Both the position numbers and the translations under genes were made by a program. DNA of 59,609 bases from the IMG/VR virus record IMGVR_UViG_3300046168_000017, positions 1-59,609 of that record, one strand, 5' to 3'. Under the pieces are notes generated by a model. The model had not been told where the DNA came from, did not search any database, and saw nothing but the letters and a program-made list of their open reading frames with translations. Of the stretch, positions 26,413 to 37,127 are shown one piece after another. This DNA is from a virus. Numbering within the stretch: position 1 is the first letter of the stretch; each line of letters opens with the position of its first letter.

Positions 26413-26418
26413 CAAGTG

Positions 26419-26457
26419 ATACTATATATAGGCGGATTCGTCCGCCTTTTTAGTATA
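26419..26457 (+). terminator. Rho-independent terminator
   Basis: GGCGGA-TTCG-TCCGCC (26431-26446) is a perfect stem with a UUCG tetraloop, followed by TTTTT (26447-26451). Outer bases ATACTA and TAGTAT also pair, lengthening the structure. This is a textbook intrinsic terminator at the end of the gene at 25645. Confidence 0.85.
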
Positions 26458-26470
26458 TAAAAAATTAATA

Positions 26471-27271
26471 ATGGTAAACGTAAATACAGTATATACAACA
26501 GTCTTGTCTATTTTGAACAAAGAACAAAGAGGTTATGTTACGCCAGATGAGTTTAATAGGTTAGCTGCTCAGGTTCAATTAGAAATATTTGAATCTTACT
26601 TTCCTGACGGAACACAATTAAACCGTCAAAATCAAAACAATACACAAAACGATACAGAGTTTTTCAATATATTTAAAAACCAAGAAGAAAAACTTTATGA
26701 ATTTCAAAAAGAAATTAACTTTTCTTTAAATGCTCAAACACTATTGTGGTATCAAACCGCGGCAGTTAATTCAACAGATTATGTTGCTTCTATATATTGG
26801 ATGGGTGACATATTATCAACATATAATTCTTCTTTAGTAGGAAACACTGACCCTAGACCTTCTTCTTCAGGCGGTCAATTTGTTACTCAATTAGTAAGCA
26901 AGAGAGATTATAATAAAATTACAAGATCTAGACTTACTGCTCCTACGTATCAATTTCCTATAGCATTTGCTAACACATCAACAGTTGCAAATTTTGACAA
27001 TGTTGGTTTAACAATATTACCAACTCCAAACGCGGTTAATGTAAACTGCGTTGTTATGCCTAGAGTTCCTTCTTGGAGCTTTAACGTTGGACAAGCTGGT
27101 CAATATATTTTTAATCCAGGTAGCGCCGTAAATTTTCAGCTTCACATTTCTGAACAAACTAATATTATAATAGGAATATTGAAATATGCAGGTGTTATTA
27201 TAAACGACCCTACGATAATAGATGTAGCTGCTCAAGAAGCGGCTCAAGTACAAGCTAACGAAAAATCTTAA
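26471..27271 (+). CDS. Putative neck/connector protein
   Basis: The 266 residues begin with an alpha-helical segment (TVYTTVLSILNKEQRG...FNRLAAQVQLEIF) and continue Gln/Asn-rich and beta-like, with a C-terminal alanine-rich helix. It starts a transcript after the terminator and precedes the tail proteins. A head-tail connector role is plausible from order only. Confidence 0.5.
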   Translation: MVNVNTVYTTVLSILNKEQRGYVTPDEFNRLAAQVQLEIFESYFPDGTQLNRQNQNNTQNDTEFFNIFKNQEEKLYEFQKEINFSLNAQTLLWYQTAAVNSTDYVASIYWMGDILSTYNSSLVGNTDPRPSSSGGQFVTQLVSKRDYNKITRSRLTAPTYQFPIAFANTSTVANFDNVGLTILPTPNAVNVNCVVMPRVPSWSFNVGQAGQYIFNPGSAVNFQLHISEQTNIIIGILKYAGVIINDPTIIDVAAQEAAQVQANEKS

Positions 27272-27275
27272 ATAA

Positions 27276-28544
27276 ATGAGTTTAGTAACAGAAACAAATC
27301 AACAATACTACCAAGGCGCGCAGGGCTTTAGAGGTACCACACTAGCTGATGGCAGTTTACAAAGTACTTTTATAACTACTTTTGATACAGATTTAGTTTT
27401 TGGAGGCACAGACTCTAGTGGTGTAGAATCTTGGAATCCAGCTAGTATCAACTATGCTTTAAATAATTTTAAGATATACACGAGCACTGACGCTGTTCCA
27501 GGAAATTGGCAAGAATACATATTAGCTTATAGTGTTGTAGGTAATTCTATAACTTTTACAAATCCTCCAGCTGCAAATTTATATATAGTTGTTCAATTAA
27601 AAAGGCTAGATGGTGGTCAATACGCTAGCACTATAGCGGAAGAAGCATTAGGTGATGCAGTTGAAGAAAACTATGGGACTTATCAATATGTTAAATTATC
27701 TGATATTATAGACAATTACATGGTTGGTTACGTTGGTGATGGTAAAATAATACAACAAGCTAAAAAATCAGATGTATTGTTTTTTGCAAAAAGATCTTTG
27801 CAAGAATTTAGTTATGATACTTTAAAGAGTATTAAATCTCAAGAATTAACAATACCTGAAAGCTTACAATTGATAATGCCTCAAGACTATGTTAATTATG
27901 TATCTTTGTCTTGGATAGACAACTTAGGCGTGAAAAGACCTATATATCCAAATAATAATTTAACGACTAATCCTTATTCTAAATTACTACAAGACAATAA
28001 AGGAATACCTACGCAAGATAATTTTGGGGAAGACTTAGAAGGAACTTCATTAACAGTAGAAAGATGGAGAGATGCAAATGACAAACTAATAAACAATCAA
28101 GCTTATAATCAATTTTGGGACGATGCAGCTTACGGTTTGTATGCTGATGGTTTTTATGGATCTGGTCCTTGGAATTGGGGTAGACTATATGGTCTTGACC
28201 CACAAAAATCACAAGTAAACGGTTGGTTTGGAATAAATGAAAGAGATGGTATGTTTACTTTTTCTAGCAACTTAGTAGACAGACTTATAGTTTTAGAATA
28301 CATATCTGATGGCTTAGCTTATGATCTAGATACTAGAGTTCCAAAGCTTGCTGAAGAGGCGATGTACATGAGTATATCATATAATTTACTAGCTAATAGA
28401 GCCAATACATCAGAAGGCATAATAGCTAGATTTAAGAAAGATAGAAGAGCAGCTCTTCGAAACGCTAAGATAAGATTATCTAATATTAAACTTGAAGAAA
28501 TAGTACAAGTTATGAGAGGTAAATCTAAATGGTTAAAACACTAA
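27276..28544 (+). CDS. Putative tail or neck structural protein
   Basis: The 422-residue product is rich in Asn, Gly, Thr and Tyr and shows alternating beta-type stretches. The middle (about 130-200, YQYVKLSDIIDNYM...QAKKSDVLFFAKRSLQEF) is helical, and the C-terminal 60 residues are basic and helical. It is similar in kind to virion proteins of marine phages. No enzymatic motif seen. Confidence 0.5.
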   Translation: MSLVTETNQQYYQGAQGFRGTTLADGSLQSTFITTFDTDLVFGGTDSSGVESWNPASINYALNNFKIYTSTDAVPGNWQEYILAYSVVGNSITFTNPPAANLYIVVQLKRLDGGQYASTIAEEALGDAVEENYGTYQYVKLSDIIDNYMVGYVGDGKIIQQAKKSDVLFFAKRSLQEFSYDTLKSIKSQELTIPESLQLIMPQDYVNYVSLSWIDNLGVKRPIYPNNNLTTNPYSKLLQDNKGIPTQDNFGEDLEGTSLTVERWRDANDKLINNQAYNQFWDDAAYGLYADGFYGSGPWNWGRLYGLDPQKSQVNGWFGINERDGMFTFSSNLVDRLIVLEYISDGLAYDLDTRVPKLAEEAMYMSISYNLLANRANTSEGIIARFKKDRRAALRNAKIRLSNIKLEEIVQVMRGKSKWLKH

Positions 28545-28550
28545 AATTTA

Positions 28551-31487
28551 ATGGCTAAAGTTCAAAATACTTTTTTAAAGTCCAAGATGAATAAAGACTT
28601 GGACGCTCGTATATTACCAGAAGGTGAGTACAGAGATGCTAGAAACGCACAAATAAGTAAGTCTGAAAGTTCTCAAGTTGGAAACTTAGAAAACACTTTA
28701 GGTAATCATTCTATACAAAATTATCAAACGTTAACTCAAAGCACAAACATAAAATGTATAGGACATTTTTCAGATGAAATAAACTCTACAGTTTATTTGT
28801 TTTTTACTGATTATATTGATTCTTTTCCAAACAGATTTATATATAATCCTCAAGCTAAAAACTTTATAATATCTACAAATGTTTTAACTAATCAGTCTAA
28901 TATATTAGTTCAAGGTGCTTTTTTAAATTTTTCTCAAACAAATATTATAACTGGAGTTAATATACTAGAAGATCTATTATTTTTTACTGATGATAGAAAT
29001 CAACCTAGAGTAATAAATACTTTATTAGCAAACCCAGATCCTACTAATATATTTCCTACTTATTATTCAACTGAAGATCAAATATCAGTAGCTAAATATA
29101 ACCCATATAGTTGCATGGAAATGTTTCAAAAAAGCACTTTAGATCCAGGCTCTTATGAAACTACTATGAAAGATGTTAGTAGTAAATTTTTACCTAACGG
29201 AGGCCAAGCTACAACTACTAGTAATCAAACAGGCGCTACTATAAATGTAGCTCTTAATATAATAGGTCAAGTTAATACAGCAACGTCTCCTTGGGGATCT
29301 GCAAATGTTTCATTGTTTGATTCATTTGATAACACCTTAATACCTACTGGAGCAACAGTAAACAGCATCACTTTAGATACAAGCACGTCACCAAACAGTT
29401 ATAACATTGCATTAGACACTAGTATAACAACTACTTCAACAAGAAACACATTGGTGTTTGAACCAAATCCGTATTTTAACGGAGCTTTTGGTGGAGATGC
29501 AGATTACTTAGAAAGTATATTTCCAAGGTTTAGCTATAGATTTAAATTTACGGACAATACATATTCTATATTTGCACCTTTTACTCAAATAGCATTCATA
29601 CCTAAGCAAGATGGTTATTTTATGTTTGCTGAAAATCCTGATCAAGAAAAAGACGATCAAAACGAAGCTTATAGAAGTACAATAGTTTATTTTGTAGAAA
29701 ACAAAGTAAACAATATTGGTTTAAGAATACCATTACCTTTTAATAACTATACTTTATCAAATGCTTTAAAAATAGAAGAGATAGATATACTGTATAAAGA
29801 ATCTGATGGCATTGCTGTTAGAGTTGTAGAAACTGTACCAATAGGCAGAGTTCAAAGTCAATCAGGTGTTTGTTTAACTAATGGTGCTCAAACACCAGGA
29901 GCTTCGGGTAATAATATAGCAATAGATAGTCTTCAAGGCGGCATAACAATAGGTGATCCAATAACAGGTCCAGGTATTAATGATGGAACTACAATTTTAA
30001 GTTTTACACCTACAGACCCTAGTAACGCTGTGTCTGGAAACATAACTGTAAGCTCAACTGTTCCTCAATTAGATGACAATGTTTTATTAACAATAGGTAG
30101 TCCAAACTTTTTTGTTTATGATTACACATCTACAAAACCTACAAAAACTTTACCTGAATCTAATTTAGTTAGAGTTTTTGATAAAATACCAGTAAGAGCT
30201 AAGGCTCAAGAAGTTACTGGTAATAGAGTTATATATGGTAATTTTTTAAATAAAATTGATCCACCTGCTTTTTTAAACTATAATGTAGCTTCTACTGTTA
30301 AACCCGAGTTTGCAATAAACGAAATAACAGCGGCTTACGCTGGAGCAGCGGCAACGTATACAGCTTTTGTAGATACTATAGCTATAAATGTATCAAAATC
30401 AGACTCACCATGGTACGTTGGGTATACTATAACTTCTAATACATACGGAGTTATAATTCCTCCAGGCACGCAAATAGCTAGCACAGATAGTAATACTACA
30501 GGTGCAGCTAATATAACTTTAACTGAAACAGTTACTTTTCCAGCAGGCACACCTATAAACGTTGTTTTAATAATGGAACCTGGAGCTGATACAGAAAACT
30601 CAGAATCTATTATAGAATACCCAAATCACTCTGTTAAAACAAATAGAAATTATCAAATTGGTTTTGTATTATCAGATAGATACGGAAGACAATCAAGCGT
30701 TATACTGTCTAATAATGAAACTAAAATAAAAGTTGCTGGAGTAGAATACTCAGGCTCTACTTTATTTTCTCCATATATAGATGAAAGTGTAAATACAACT
30801 TCTTGGCCAGGTAATTCTTTAAAAGTTTTAATGAATGAACCTATTAATGAAAATTTATATAATGGAGATGTAACAAGTGCGGATTATAATCCTTTAGGTT
30901 GGTATTCATATAAAATAGTCGTAAAGCAAACAGAACAGGAATATTACAATGTTTATCTTCCTGGTATTATGGCTTCTTATCCTGAGGATCGAACTCTTGA
31001 AATTGGTCAAACATCTCATATTGTTTTAATAAATGATAATATAAATAAAATTCCAAGAGATTTAACAGAGGTTGGTCCTGATCAAAAACAATTTAGAAGC
31101 TCTGTTCAATTATTTGGTAGAGTTCAAAACATAACAACAGCTACTACGCCTATTTCTGGAAACACTAACACACAGTATTATCCAGGAACTAATTCAGATA
31201 CTGTTTCAATAATTTCTACTGTTAATGATTTATTTGATTACAATCCTATAAACCCAAATCAACCAAATTATTTTCCTCAGTTTTATTCTTTAGATTCAAA
31301 TCCTTTAGTAGCTAGAATATCGACAGAAGCTCAAATAGGACAAATAGCAACAACTGGTCAAACATATAACTACATACCAGCTGCTGGTACTATAGTAAAC
31401 CCTCCTAACACACTGATGATGGTATCCTGGAAATCCTGTTGTTCCACTAGTACCAACAAATCAAATACTTATAACAAACGTAGCTAG
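28551..31487 (+). CDS. Large tail protein, N-terminal part
   Basis: The 978-residue frame starts MAKVQNTFLKSKMNKDLDARILPEGEYRDARNAQISKSE, a start typical of large tail proteins of marine phages. It is rich in Asn, Thr, Ser and Tyr with many short strands and no catalytic motif. The last about 20 residues (SWKSCCSTSTNKSNTYNKRS) look unlike the rest. In the +1 frame the reading continues with similar tail-type sequence from 31420, so the true protein probably extends into the next frame (see finding). Confidence 0.65.
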   Translation: MAKVQNTFLKSKMNKDLDARILPEGEYRDARNAQISKSESSQVGNLENTLGNHSIQNYQTLTQSTNIKCIGHFSDEINSTVYLFFTDYIDSFPNRFIYNPQAKNFIISTNVLTNQSNILVQGAFLNFSQTNIITGVNILEDLLFFTDDRNQPRVINTLLANPDPTNIFPTYYSTEDQISVAKYNPYSCMEMFQKSTLDPGSYETTMKDVSSKFLPNGGQATTTSNQTGATINVALNIIGQVNTATSPWGSANVSLFDSFDNTLIPTGATVNSITLDTSTSPNSYNIALDTSITTTSTRNTLVFEPNPYFNGAFGGDADYLESIFPRFSYRFKFTDNTYSIFAPFTQIAFIPKQDGYFMFAENPDQEKDDQNEAYRSTIVYFVENKVNNIGLRIPLPFNNYTLSNALKIEEIDILYKESDGIAVRVVETVPIGRVQSQSGVCLTNGAQTPGASGNNIAIDSLQGGITIGDPITGPGINDGTTILSFTPTDPSNAVSGNITVSSTVPQLDDNVLLTIGSPNFFVYDYTSTKPTKTLPESNLVRVFDKIPVRAKAQEVTGNRVIYGNFLNKIDPPAFLNYNVASTVKPEFAINEITAAYAGAAATYTAFVDTIAINVSKSDSPWYVGYTITSNTYGVIIPPGTQIASTDSNTTGAANITLTETVTFPAGTPINVVLIMEPGADTENSESIIEYPNHSVKTNRNYQIGFVLSDRYGRQSSVILSNNETKIKVAGVEYSGSTLFSPYIDESVNTTSWPGNSLKVLMNEPINENLYNGDVTSADYNPLGWYSYKIVVKQTEQEYYNVYLPGIMASYPEDRTLEIGQTSHIVLINDNINKIPRDLTEVGPDQKQFRSSVQLFGRVQNITTATTPISGNTNTQYYPGTNSDTVSIISTVNDLFDYNPINPNQPNYFPQFYSLDSNPLVARISTEAQIGQIATTGQTYNYIPAAGTIVNPPNTLMMVSWKSCCSTSTNKSNTYNKRS

Positions 31488-33933
31488 CCAAGCACCTATT
31501 ACGCTAAATAGTCTTGTAAATTATTTAGTAACAGGTCAAGGCGTGCCAGAAGGAACGTATGTAAGTGGCAATAATGCAGCAGCCGCAGATGGTAGTGTAA
31601 ATAATATAACCTTAGTTAACAGCGCTAATGTTTCTGTTTTTGTAAATTTAACAGATGGAATAGAAGTGGTCTTTACACCGGCGTCAGCTACAACAGATTT
31701 ATTAACACCAGGTATTCAGTATTTAGCTGTTTACGAAACAGAAGCTGTAAAGAGTGCTATTGATATATTTTGGGAATCATCTTCAACTGGTTTAATAGGT
31801 GATCTTAACGCAGCTATACTAAACAATCAAGATCAACCTGCTGGGTCAAACATATCTTGGAATCCAAGTGAGTTTAATGAAGGTTTAGCCGCACAAGGCA
31901 GCATATTAAACGGTAACGGATTTAACATAGTAGATAATTTTGGACAAACAATAACTATAGATCCATCAACTGACACTGTAGAATTTGGAGCACCTAACAA
32001 TTTACCTGCAATAACAGATGGCTACGGAAATGACTGTAATGGATCTCCTTCTACAAGCACAACCGAAGTTAGAGATTATTTTAGACTAGTACCGCAATCA
32101 AGCACAGGTCCTTGGCAGGTTAGAACAACATCTCAAACAGATGGTTTAGCAGAAAGTGTAAATTATTTTGATAATATTTTTTACATGTATGATGATAACG
32201 AAGCTCTAAGGCAGTTTAATTTTAATTTTAAAATAACAGTAGGTGGTCAAGTTAATTACATAACAAATGTTCAAGCTAATCTTCAGAATGTAGCGCCTGA
32301 ATACTACAAAATAACAGCTAAAAATACTGTTAATGCTGGTGATGTAACATATGGTCCAGGTGGAACTCTTCCACTTCAAGAATTTATACCTGTAAGAACT
32401 AGAAAAAATGATGGAGATATCGCGATCATAAACTTTAGTAACGGTTCAGCTAACAAAAATGACTCGCTAAGTAGTGGAGCTTTATCTGTTAAAGATCTAC
32501 AAATAATTAATTCTTTTGGTGATAATTTTAGCGTTTATGATCAAAGAATAGGTAGTCCAAATGGACAACCAGCTGAGGTGTTATTTATGGGTGATACAGA
32601 ACCTATATTTGCTATTCAAGAAGAATCTAGTAGTAGTGAAGCAGGGACTCTGCAAGTAAAACTAATAAATCAATTTGCAAATAATGAACAAGCGAACGTG
32701 CCTGCCGCTCTTTATTTTGTAACAGTACTTATACAAGATGGTCAAACTACTGTTGAACAAAAGTTTGAAATTGATATGAGACTAGAGCTCAACAACAATA
32801 ATTTTTTAAATAAATTTCAAAGATCTAAAGACTTTGGTGCAGCCGATGTTCAAGGTCAATTTAACGCAGTACCGACCCCTGATTCGATTACTAAATATGG
32901 GCAATGTGGTACAAACGATTTTTATATTTACGGGGAAAGCAGTAAAGACTGGAAATCTCATAATATGACATTAATAAATATACCTTCAACAACACCGGGT
33001 ATAGGGAATGATGAAATTGGTTATTATATATATGCCGCTGGATTCTTTAAAAACCACAATCCAGTGTTATCACAAGGTTGCACGGAAGAATATTCTCCTA
33101 GCGTAGACTTAGTTACTTACGCTCAAAACGCTAATGAAGTTTTTAACAACACTATAACAATTCCATTTAATACTCCAAATATATGGGGTCACAAGGTTCA
33201 AAAACAAAAATCTTTTGTTACAAGTGAAAATTGGCAGCTACCGCCTTATTGTCATGGTAAAGGAAAAGTAGTTGGAACTAACATTAATGTTGATGGTATT
33301 ACATATAATTATGAAATAGAACCAGTTGGATCAGAAACAACTCAAAATGACATAAGCGCGTGTATGTTGTTTTTTAAAAATTCCTGGAATAATGGAACCG
33401 CTGACGCAGGAGAGCATGTTAGGCAAGGAAGAAAAGCTAATACAATAAATACAGGGGATGCTTCTAATAGAATCGCCGCAGCTGTTAATTTAAACAACGG
33501 AAACGTAGCTATTAAATTTTCACCAAATACTTATGATAATATCTCTTTACAATTAAATGATCACATATATACATATGGCGGTGGTTTTAATGAGACAACA
33601 AGTCCTTGGTTTTTTTCCCCAGGCATAGACTCTGATTCTGTAATGAAAGTGTGGGCGATGTGGATATACAGCGAATGGCTTCCACCGTATTGGGAAAATT
33701 CAGATAGAAATTTTTCAAGATGGTCTCCAGCGTGGGAGCCATATACTGGCCCTAACACAACGGGTGAACCCGTACCTAATTTTCCTTTAGTTATAGCTGC
33801 GTTTTCTCAAGAAGACTGGATGTCTCAGGTTAATTCTAGTTCTACACAAGAACAATGCGCTTCAGCTCCTATATATGTTAATCAAAACTACGAGGTTACA
33901 GAGGCTAACAACTATCTTTATTCAATACAGTAA
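31420..33933 (+). CDS. Large tail protein, C-terminal part (frame +1)
   Basis: The first in-frame start codon is a GTG at 31543, but the frame is open from 31420 and reads YPGNPVVPLVPTNQILITNVASQAPITLNSL before it, so the sequence very likely joins the upstream protein by a +1 shift within the 31420-31487 overlap. The rest (about 796 residues from 31543) is Asn/Gly/Thr-rich, tail-like, ending YLYSIQ. No enzyme motif. The gene could also be a genuinely separate ORF with GTG start; the poor start context makes that less likely. Confidence 0.6.
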   Translation, partial: WYPGNPVVPLVPTNQILITNVASQAPITLNSLVNYLVTGQGVPEGTYVSGNNAAAADGSVNNITLVNSANVSVFVNLTDGIEVVFTPASATTDLLTPGIQYLAVYETEAVKSAIDIFWESSSTGLIGDLNAAILNNQDQPAGSNISWNPSEFNEGLAAQGSILNGNGFNIVDNFGQTITIDPSTDTVEFGAPNNLPAITDGYGNDCNGSPSTSTTEVRDYFRLVPQSSTGPWQVRTTSQTDGLAESVNYFDNIFYMYDDNEALRQFNFNFKITVGGQVNYITNVQANLQNVAPEYYKITAKNTVNAGDVTYGPGGTLPLQEFIPVRTRKNDGDIAIINFSNGSANKNDSLSSGALSVKDLQIINSFGDNFSVYDQRIGSPNGQPAEVLFMGDTEPIFAIQEESSSSEAGTLQVKLINQFANNEQANVPAALYFVTVLIQDGQTTVEQKFEIDMRLELNNNNFLNKFQRSKDFGAADVQGQFNAVPTPDSITKYGQCGTNDFYIYGESSKDWKSHNMTLINIPSTTPGIGNDEIGYYIYAAGFFKNHNPVLSQGCTEEYSPSVDLVTYAQNANEVFNNTITIPFNTPNIWGHKVQKQKSFVTSENWQLPPYCHGKGKVVGTNINVDGITYNYEIEPVGSETTQNDISACMLFFKNSWNNGTADAGEHVRQGRKANTINTGDASNRIAAAVNLNNGNVAIKFSPNTYDNISLQLNDHIYTYGGGFNETTSPWFFSPGIDSDSVMKVWAMWIYSEWLPPYWENSDRNFSRWSPAWEPYTGPNTTGEPVPNFPLVIAAFSQEDWMSQVNSSSTQEQCASAPIYVNQNYEVTEANNYLYSIQ

Positions 33934-33962
33934 TTTAAATATAAAACAAGTAATAATTAATT

Positions 33963-35909
33963 ATGGCAGGTGCAGTAATAGAAGTAAAATACTTTAATAC
34001 CTTTTTGCTTAAAAAAGTAAACGATTCATCAAATAAAGTTGTTTGGAACGGTTCTAGAGGTATCCCAAAAGATATTGGAGGTTATCCTGCTATAACTGGA
34101 TTAAACAATGACGATACTTGGGCTATTGAAGAATCAAGAATTAGAGGTGGGTATAATAATACTTCTGTTGATTTTGGAGCAAAAGCTTACTTAGTTGAAG
34201 ACGAACCTAACGGCACAAGAAGGTTTAATACTTTAATATACTCTGGAATATTTAATTCAAGAACAGGTATAAACAATACAAATGTTTTTTCTGTAGCAGA
34301 CGATATAACTAAATCAGCTGATCCAGCTAATGGTTCAATACAAAAACTATACGCTGAGGATACTAATTTAACTATATTTCAAGAGTTAAAATGCTCAAGA
34401 GCTTTAATAGATAAAGATGCTATATACTCTGCAGAAGGCGGTGGTGCTGTGACAGCTAGTAATTTAGTTATTGGTGTTATTCAACCAATAGCTGGAAAAT
34501 ATGGAATATCTAAAAATCCAGAAAGTTTTGCTGTTTATGGTAATAGAAAATATTTTTCTGATGAAAACAACAATGTAATACTTAGACTTGCTGGTGGTAT
34601 AGAAGAAATATCTTCTAATGGCATGAAAGACTTTTTTAGAGACGAGATAAATAAAATAAATTCAGCTGGAGCATTAGGCAATATAATTGGAGCCTATGAT
34701 ATATACGGAAGCGAATATGTTATATCTCTACAAACACCTTCTTCTTTAAGAACTGTTTCTTTTGATCCAACTCAGACTAATAATCCTGATTTATACAAGA
34801 CTTTAAACTTTGACGAAAGATCTAGAGGTTGGGTTAGCTTTTTTGACTACAAGCCAGATCAAATGTTTAGTTTAAGAAATAATTTTTATTCTGTTAAATC
34901 TACGCCAGGGCGTGGAACTGTTGCTAGTAGTGGAACCGGTTTTACTTTTGTTTTAAACAATGTAAGTGGATTTATACAACAACACTCTACTGTAACAGGT
35001 ACTGGTATTCCTGCTGGAACCACAGTAACTAGTTTTGTTTCTGCAACAAATACTGTGACCATCAGCATTGGAGCTACGCTGTCAGCTGGAACAATACTTA
35101 GATTTAGTAGCGTGCCACAGTTATGGAGACATTATGATAGTAGTGTTAATAGAAGTAATTTTTATGGTGTAGATTATCCAAGTACTATTACTTTTATTTT
35201 TAATCCAAACGCAACTAATTCTAAAAGTTTTAAAACAATAGGTTACGAAGGAAGTAATGGTTGGCAAGTTAATAGTTTTTCTTCTGATAGCACAGGTGCT
35301 AGACTAACAGCAGCTGGCGCTGGTTATAATTCTTCTGAAGATAGTACTAGTAGAAATGTTTCTGGTATTGGTGAAGTAACAACAGTAAGCTATAACGATG
35401 GAGAATATATTTTAACCGAAGGTCAAGGTTCTGTTGCTTTAAATACTACAACCACAAACGTAGTTTTAGAATTAAGCACTGTTAATGGATATATAAATGT
35501 TGGTGATATTGTTACTGGATCTTCTTTGCAATCGCAGAGAACAGTAGTTTCCTATAATAGCAACACAGGAGCTTTAGTATTAAATCAATTGACTACTTTA
35601 AGCGCTGGAGATATTTTGTATTTTAACGGTGTAGCTTATAGAAATAATTACTTATCTGTATTTGGTACTGTAAACCCTCCATTTCCAAAACATTATTCAG
35701 GTTTTAATTTAAAAGAGAATAAATACGTTGCTAATTTACTTAACTTTTCTAGTCCTAATAATAAAGAAATTTTATATGGTCAATCTATTAGCGGTGTAAA
35801 AGGTTTCTATGCAACAGTAAAAATGTCTACAGATTTAACTACTGATTTTGGAGGTGAAAAAACATTATTTTCTGTTGAGAGTGCATACGACATGAATAAC
35901 GGATATTAA
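33963..35909 (+). CDS. Tail structural protein
   Basis: The 648-residue protein is Asn/Gly/Ser/Thr-rich with many beta-like segments, including YFNTFLLKKVNDSSNKVVWNG near the start and TNVVLELSTVNGYINVGD later. It follows the split tail protein and probably belongs to the same tail structure. A leader with AAT/TAATTAATT precedes the ATG. No catalytic motif seen. Confidence 0.55.
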   Translation: MAGAVIEVKYFNTFLLKKVNDSSNKVVWNGSRGIPKDIGGYPAITGLNNDDTWAIEESRIRGGYNNTSVDFGAKAYLVEDEPNGTRRFNTLIYSGIFNSRTGINNTNVFSVADDITKSADPANGSIQKLYAEDTNLTIFQELKCSRALIDKDAIYSAEGGGAVTASNLVIGVIQPIAGKYGISKNPESFAVYGNRKYFSDENNNVILRLAGGIEEISSNGMKDFFRDEINKINSAGALGNIIGAYDIYGSEYVISLQTPSSLRTVSFDPTQTNNPDLYKTLNFDERSRGWVSFFDYKPDQMFSLRNNFYSVKSTPGRGTVASSGTGFTFVLNNVSGFIQQHSTVTGTGIPAGTTVTSFVSATNTVTISIGATLSAGTILRFSSVPQLWRHYDSSVNRSNFYGVDYPSTITFIFNPNATNSKSFKTIGYEGSNGWQVNSFSSDSTGARLTAAGAGYNSSEDSTSRNVSGIGEVTTVSYNDGEYILTEGQGSVALNTTTTNVVLELSTVNGYINVGDIVTGSSLQSQRTVVSYNSNTGALVLNQLTTLSAGDILYFNGVAYRNNYLSVFGTVNPPFPKHYSGFNLKENKYVANLLNFSSPNNKEILYGQSISGVKGFYATVKMSTDLTTDFGGEKTLFSVESAYDMNNGY

Positions 35910-35919
35910 ATTAAATTAA

Positions 35920-36441
35920 ATGAGCAATACCTTAATAAAACAAGAGCAAACATTAGAACAGATAAAACATATAGAGCGTTTTAGAGAGTTAATAATGGAC
36001 TTTGAAGATAAACTATTAGATTTACCAGACTCTTATGGTGATCCTGAAAAGCCGGGTCAAGATAAAATGGCTAATACAATAAATCCACTTAAGCATACGT
36101 TTGCAGACGGACTATATATTAGAGAGATATTTATGCCTAAAGGTCAAATAATCTCTACTGGTATACACAAAAAAGAGCACCCGTATTTTGTTTTAAAAGG
36201 CGATATATCTGTATTAACAGATAAAGGTATTAAACGCATAAAAGCACCTTTCAACGGAATAACAAAACCAGGAACAAAAAGATTGATATACATGCATGAA
36301 GACAGTATTTGGATAACTGTACATGCTACAGATAAGTCTACGCCTGAAGATGTATTAAATGAAGTCGTAGCTAAAGACTTTGATGATCCAGACATTAGCA
36401 TTGAAAGCATGATAAAAAAATTAAAATTAAAAAATAAATAA
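35920..36441 (+). CDS. Cupin-like protein
   Basis: The 173-residue product looks like a single-domain cupin. Residues about 60-140 form a likely beta barrel: LYIREIFMPKGQIIS..HKKEHPYFVLKGDISV (H83 and H87 in the motif region) and WITVHAT with H135, as in cupin metal sites. The flanks are helical and charged. Phage cupins of this type are known but their function is unclear. It sits between tail and internal virion genes and has an AAATT-repeat leader. Confidence 0.55.
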   Translation: MSNTLIKQEQTLEQIKHIERFRELIMDFEDKLLDLPDSYGDPEKPGQDKMANTINPLKHTFADGLYIREIFMPKGQIISTGIHKKEHPYFVLKGDISVLTDKGIKRIKAPFNGITKPGTKRLIYMHEDSIWITVHATDKSTPEDVLNEVVAKDFDDPDISIESMIKKLKLKNK

Positions 36442-36442
36442 T

Positions 36443-37111
36443 ATGACTGTAGTAGCAGCCGGCGTTGGCGCGGCAGTAAGTATCGGAGGCGGTATTTTCG
36501 GCTCAAGTGCGGCTCGAAGAGCAGCTCGTAGAGCTAGAAGAAAAGCTAGAAAATTAGAAAAAAAATTATCTCAGCTAGAAGCAAATCGCCAAGAAATTAT
36601 AAATCCCTATGAAGGAGTTACGAGTTTAAGCGCTATGCTTAGTAATCCATTTGAAAAATTAACTGTAGCCACTAAAGCTACTGAAATGCAAATGGAGCAA
36701 ACTGATATTGCTTTAGCTAATACTTTAGACACTTTAAGAGCCACTGGAGCTTCCGCTGGGGGAGCAACAGCATTAGCACAAGCTGCTCTTCAAAGCAAAA
36801 AAGGTATTGCAGCTGATATAGAAAGACAAGAGTCTAGTAACAACCAGCAGCGATTATCTGGAGAGCAAAGACTTCAAGCTCAAAAAATGGCTGAAGAGCA
36901 AAGAATGCAGCAGGCGGATGTTGCTGGAAAACAGTTTGTGTTTTCAAACACAGAAAGAAGAGAACAACAACAGCTTGACAGGGTTTCTAATCAAATATCT
37001 GCGCTAAGAGGTCAAGCAGCTGCAGCTCAAAGAGATTCAACAGCAGCCATAACAGGAGCAATAGGTTCTGTCGCTGGTATAGCTGGAGGTTTAGGCGGTA
37101 AACTAGGTTAG
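36443..37111 (+). CDS. Putative internal virion / DNA-ejection protein
   Basis: The 222-residue product has a hydrophobic Gly/Ala/Val-rich start (about 3-20), a very basic patch (RRAARRARRKARK), a Gln/Glu/Arg/Ala-rich helical middle, and a Gly/Ala-rich hydrophobic end (ITGAIGSVAGIAGG). This layout resembles the T7 internal virion proteins that leave the capsid at infection. It precedes the giant protein, as in podophages. Function is inferred. Confidence 0.55.
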   Translation: MTVVAAGVGAAVSIGGGIFGSSAARRAARRARRKARKLEKKLSQLEANRQEIINPYEGVTSLSAMLSNPFEKLTVATKATEMQMEQTDIALANTLDTLRATGASAGGATALAQAALQSKKGIAADIERQESSNNQQRLSGEQRLQAQKMAEEQRMQQADVAGKQFVFSNTERREQQQLDRVSNQISALRGQAAAAQRDSTAAITGAIGSVAGIAGGLGGKLG

Positions 37112-37127
37112 TAAATAAAAACATAAA

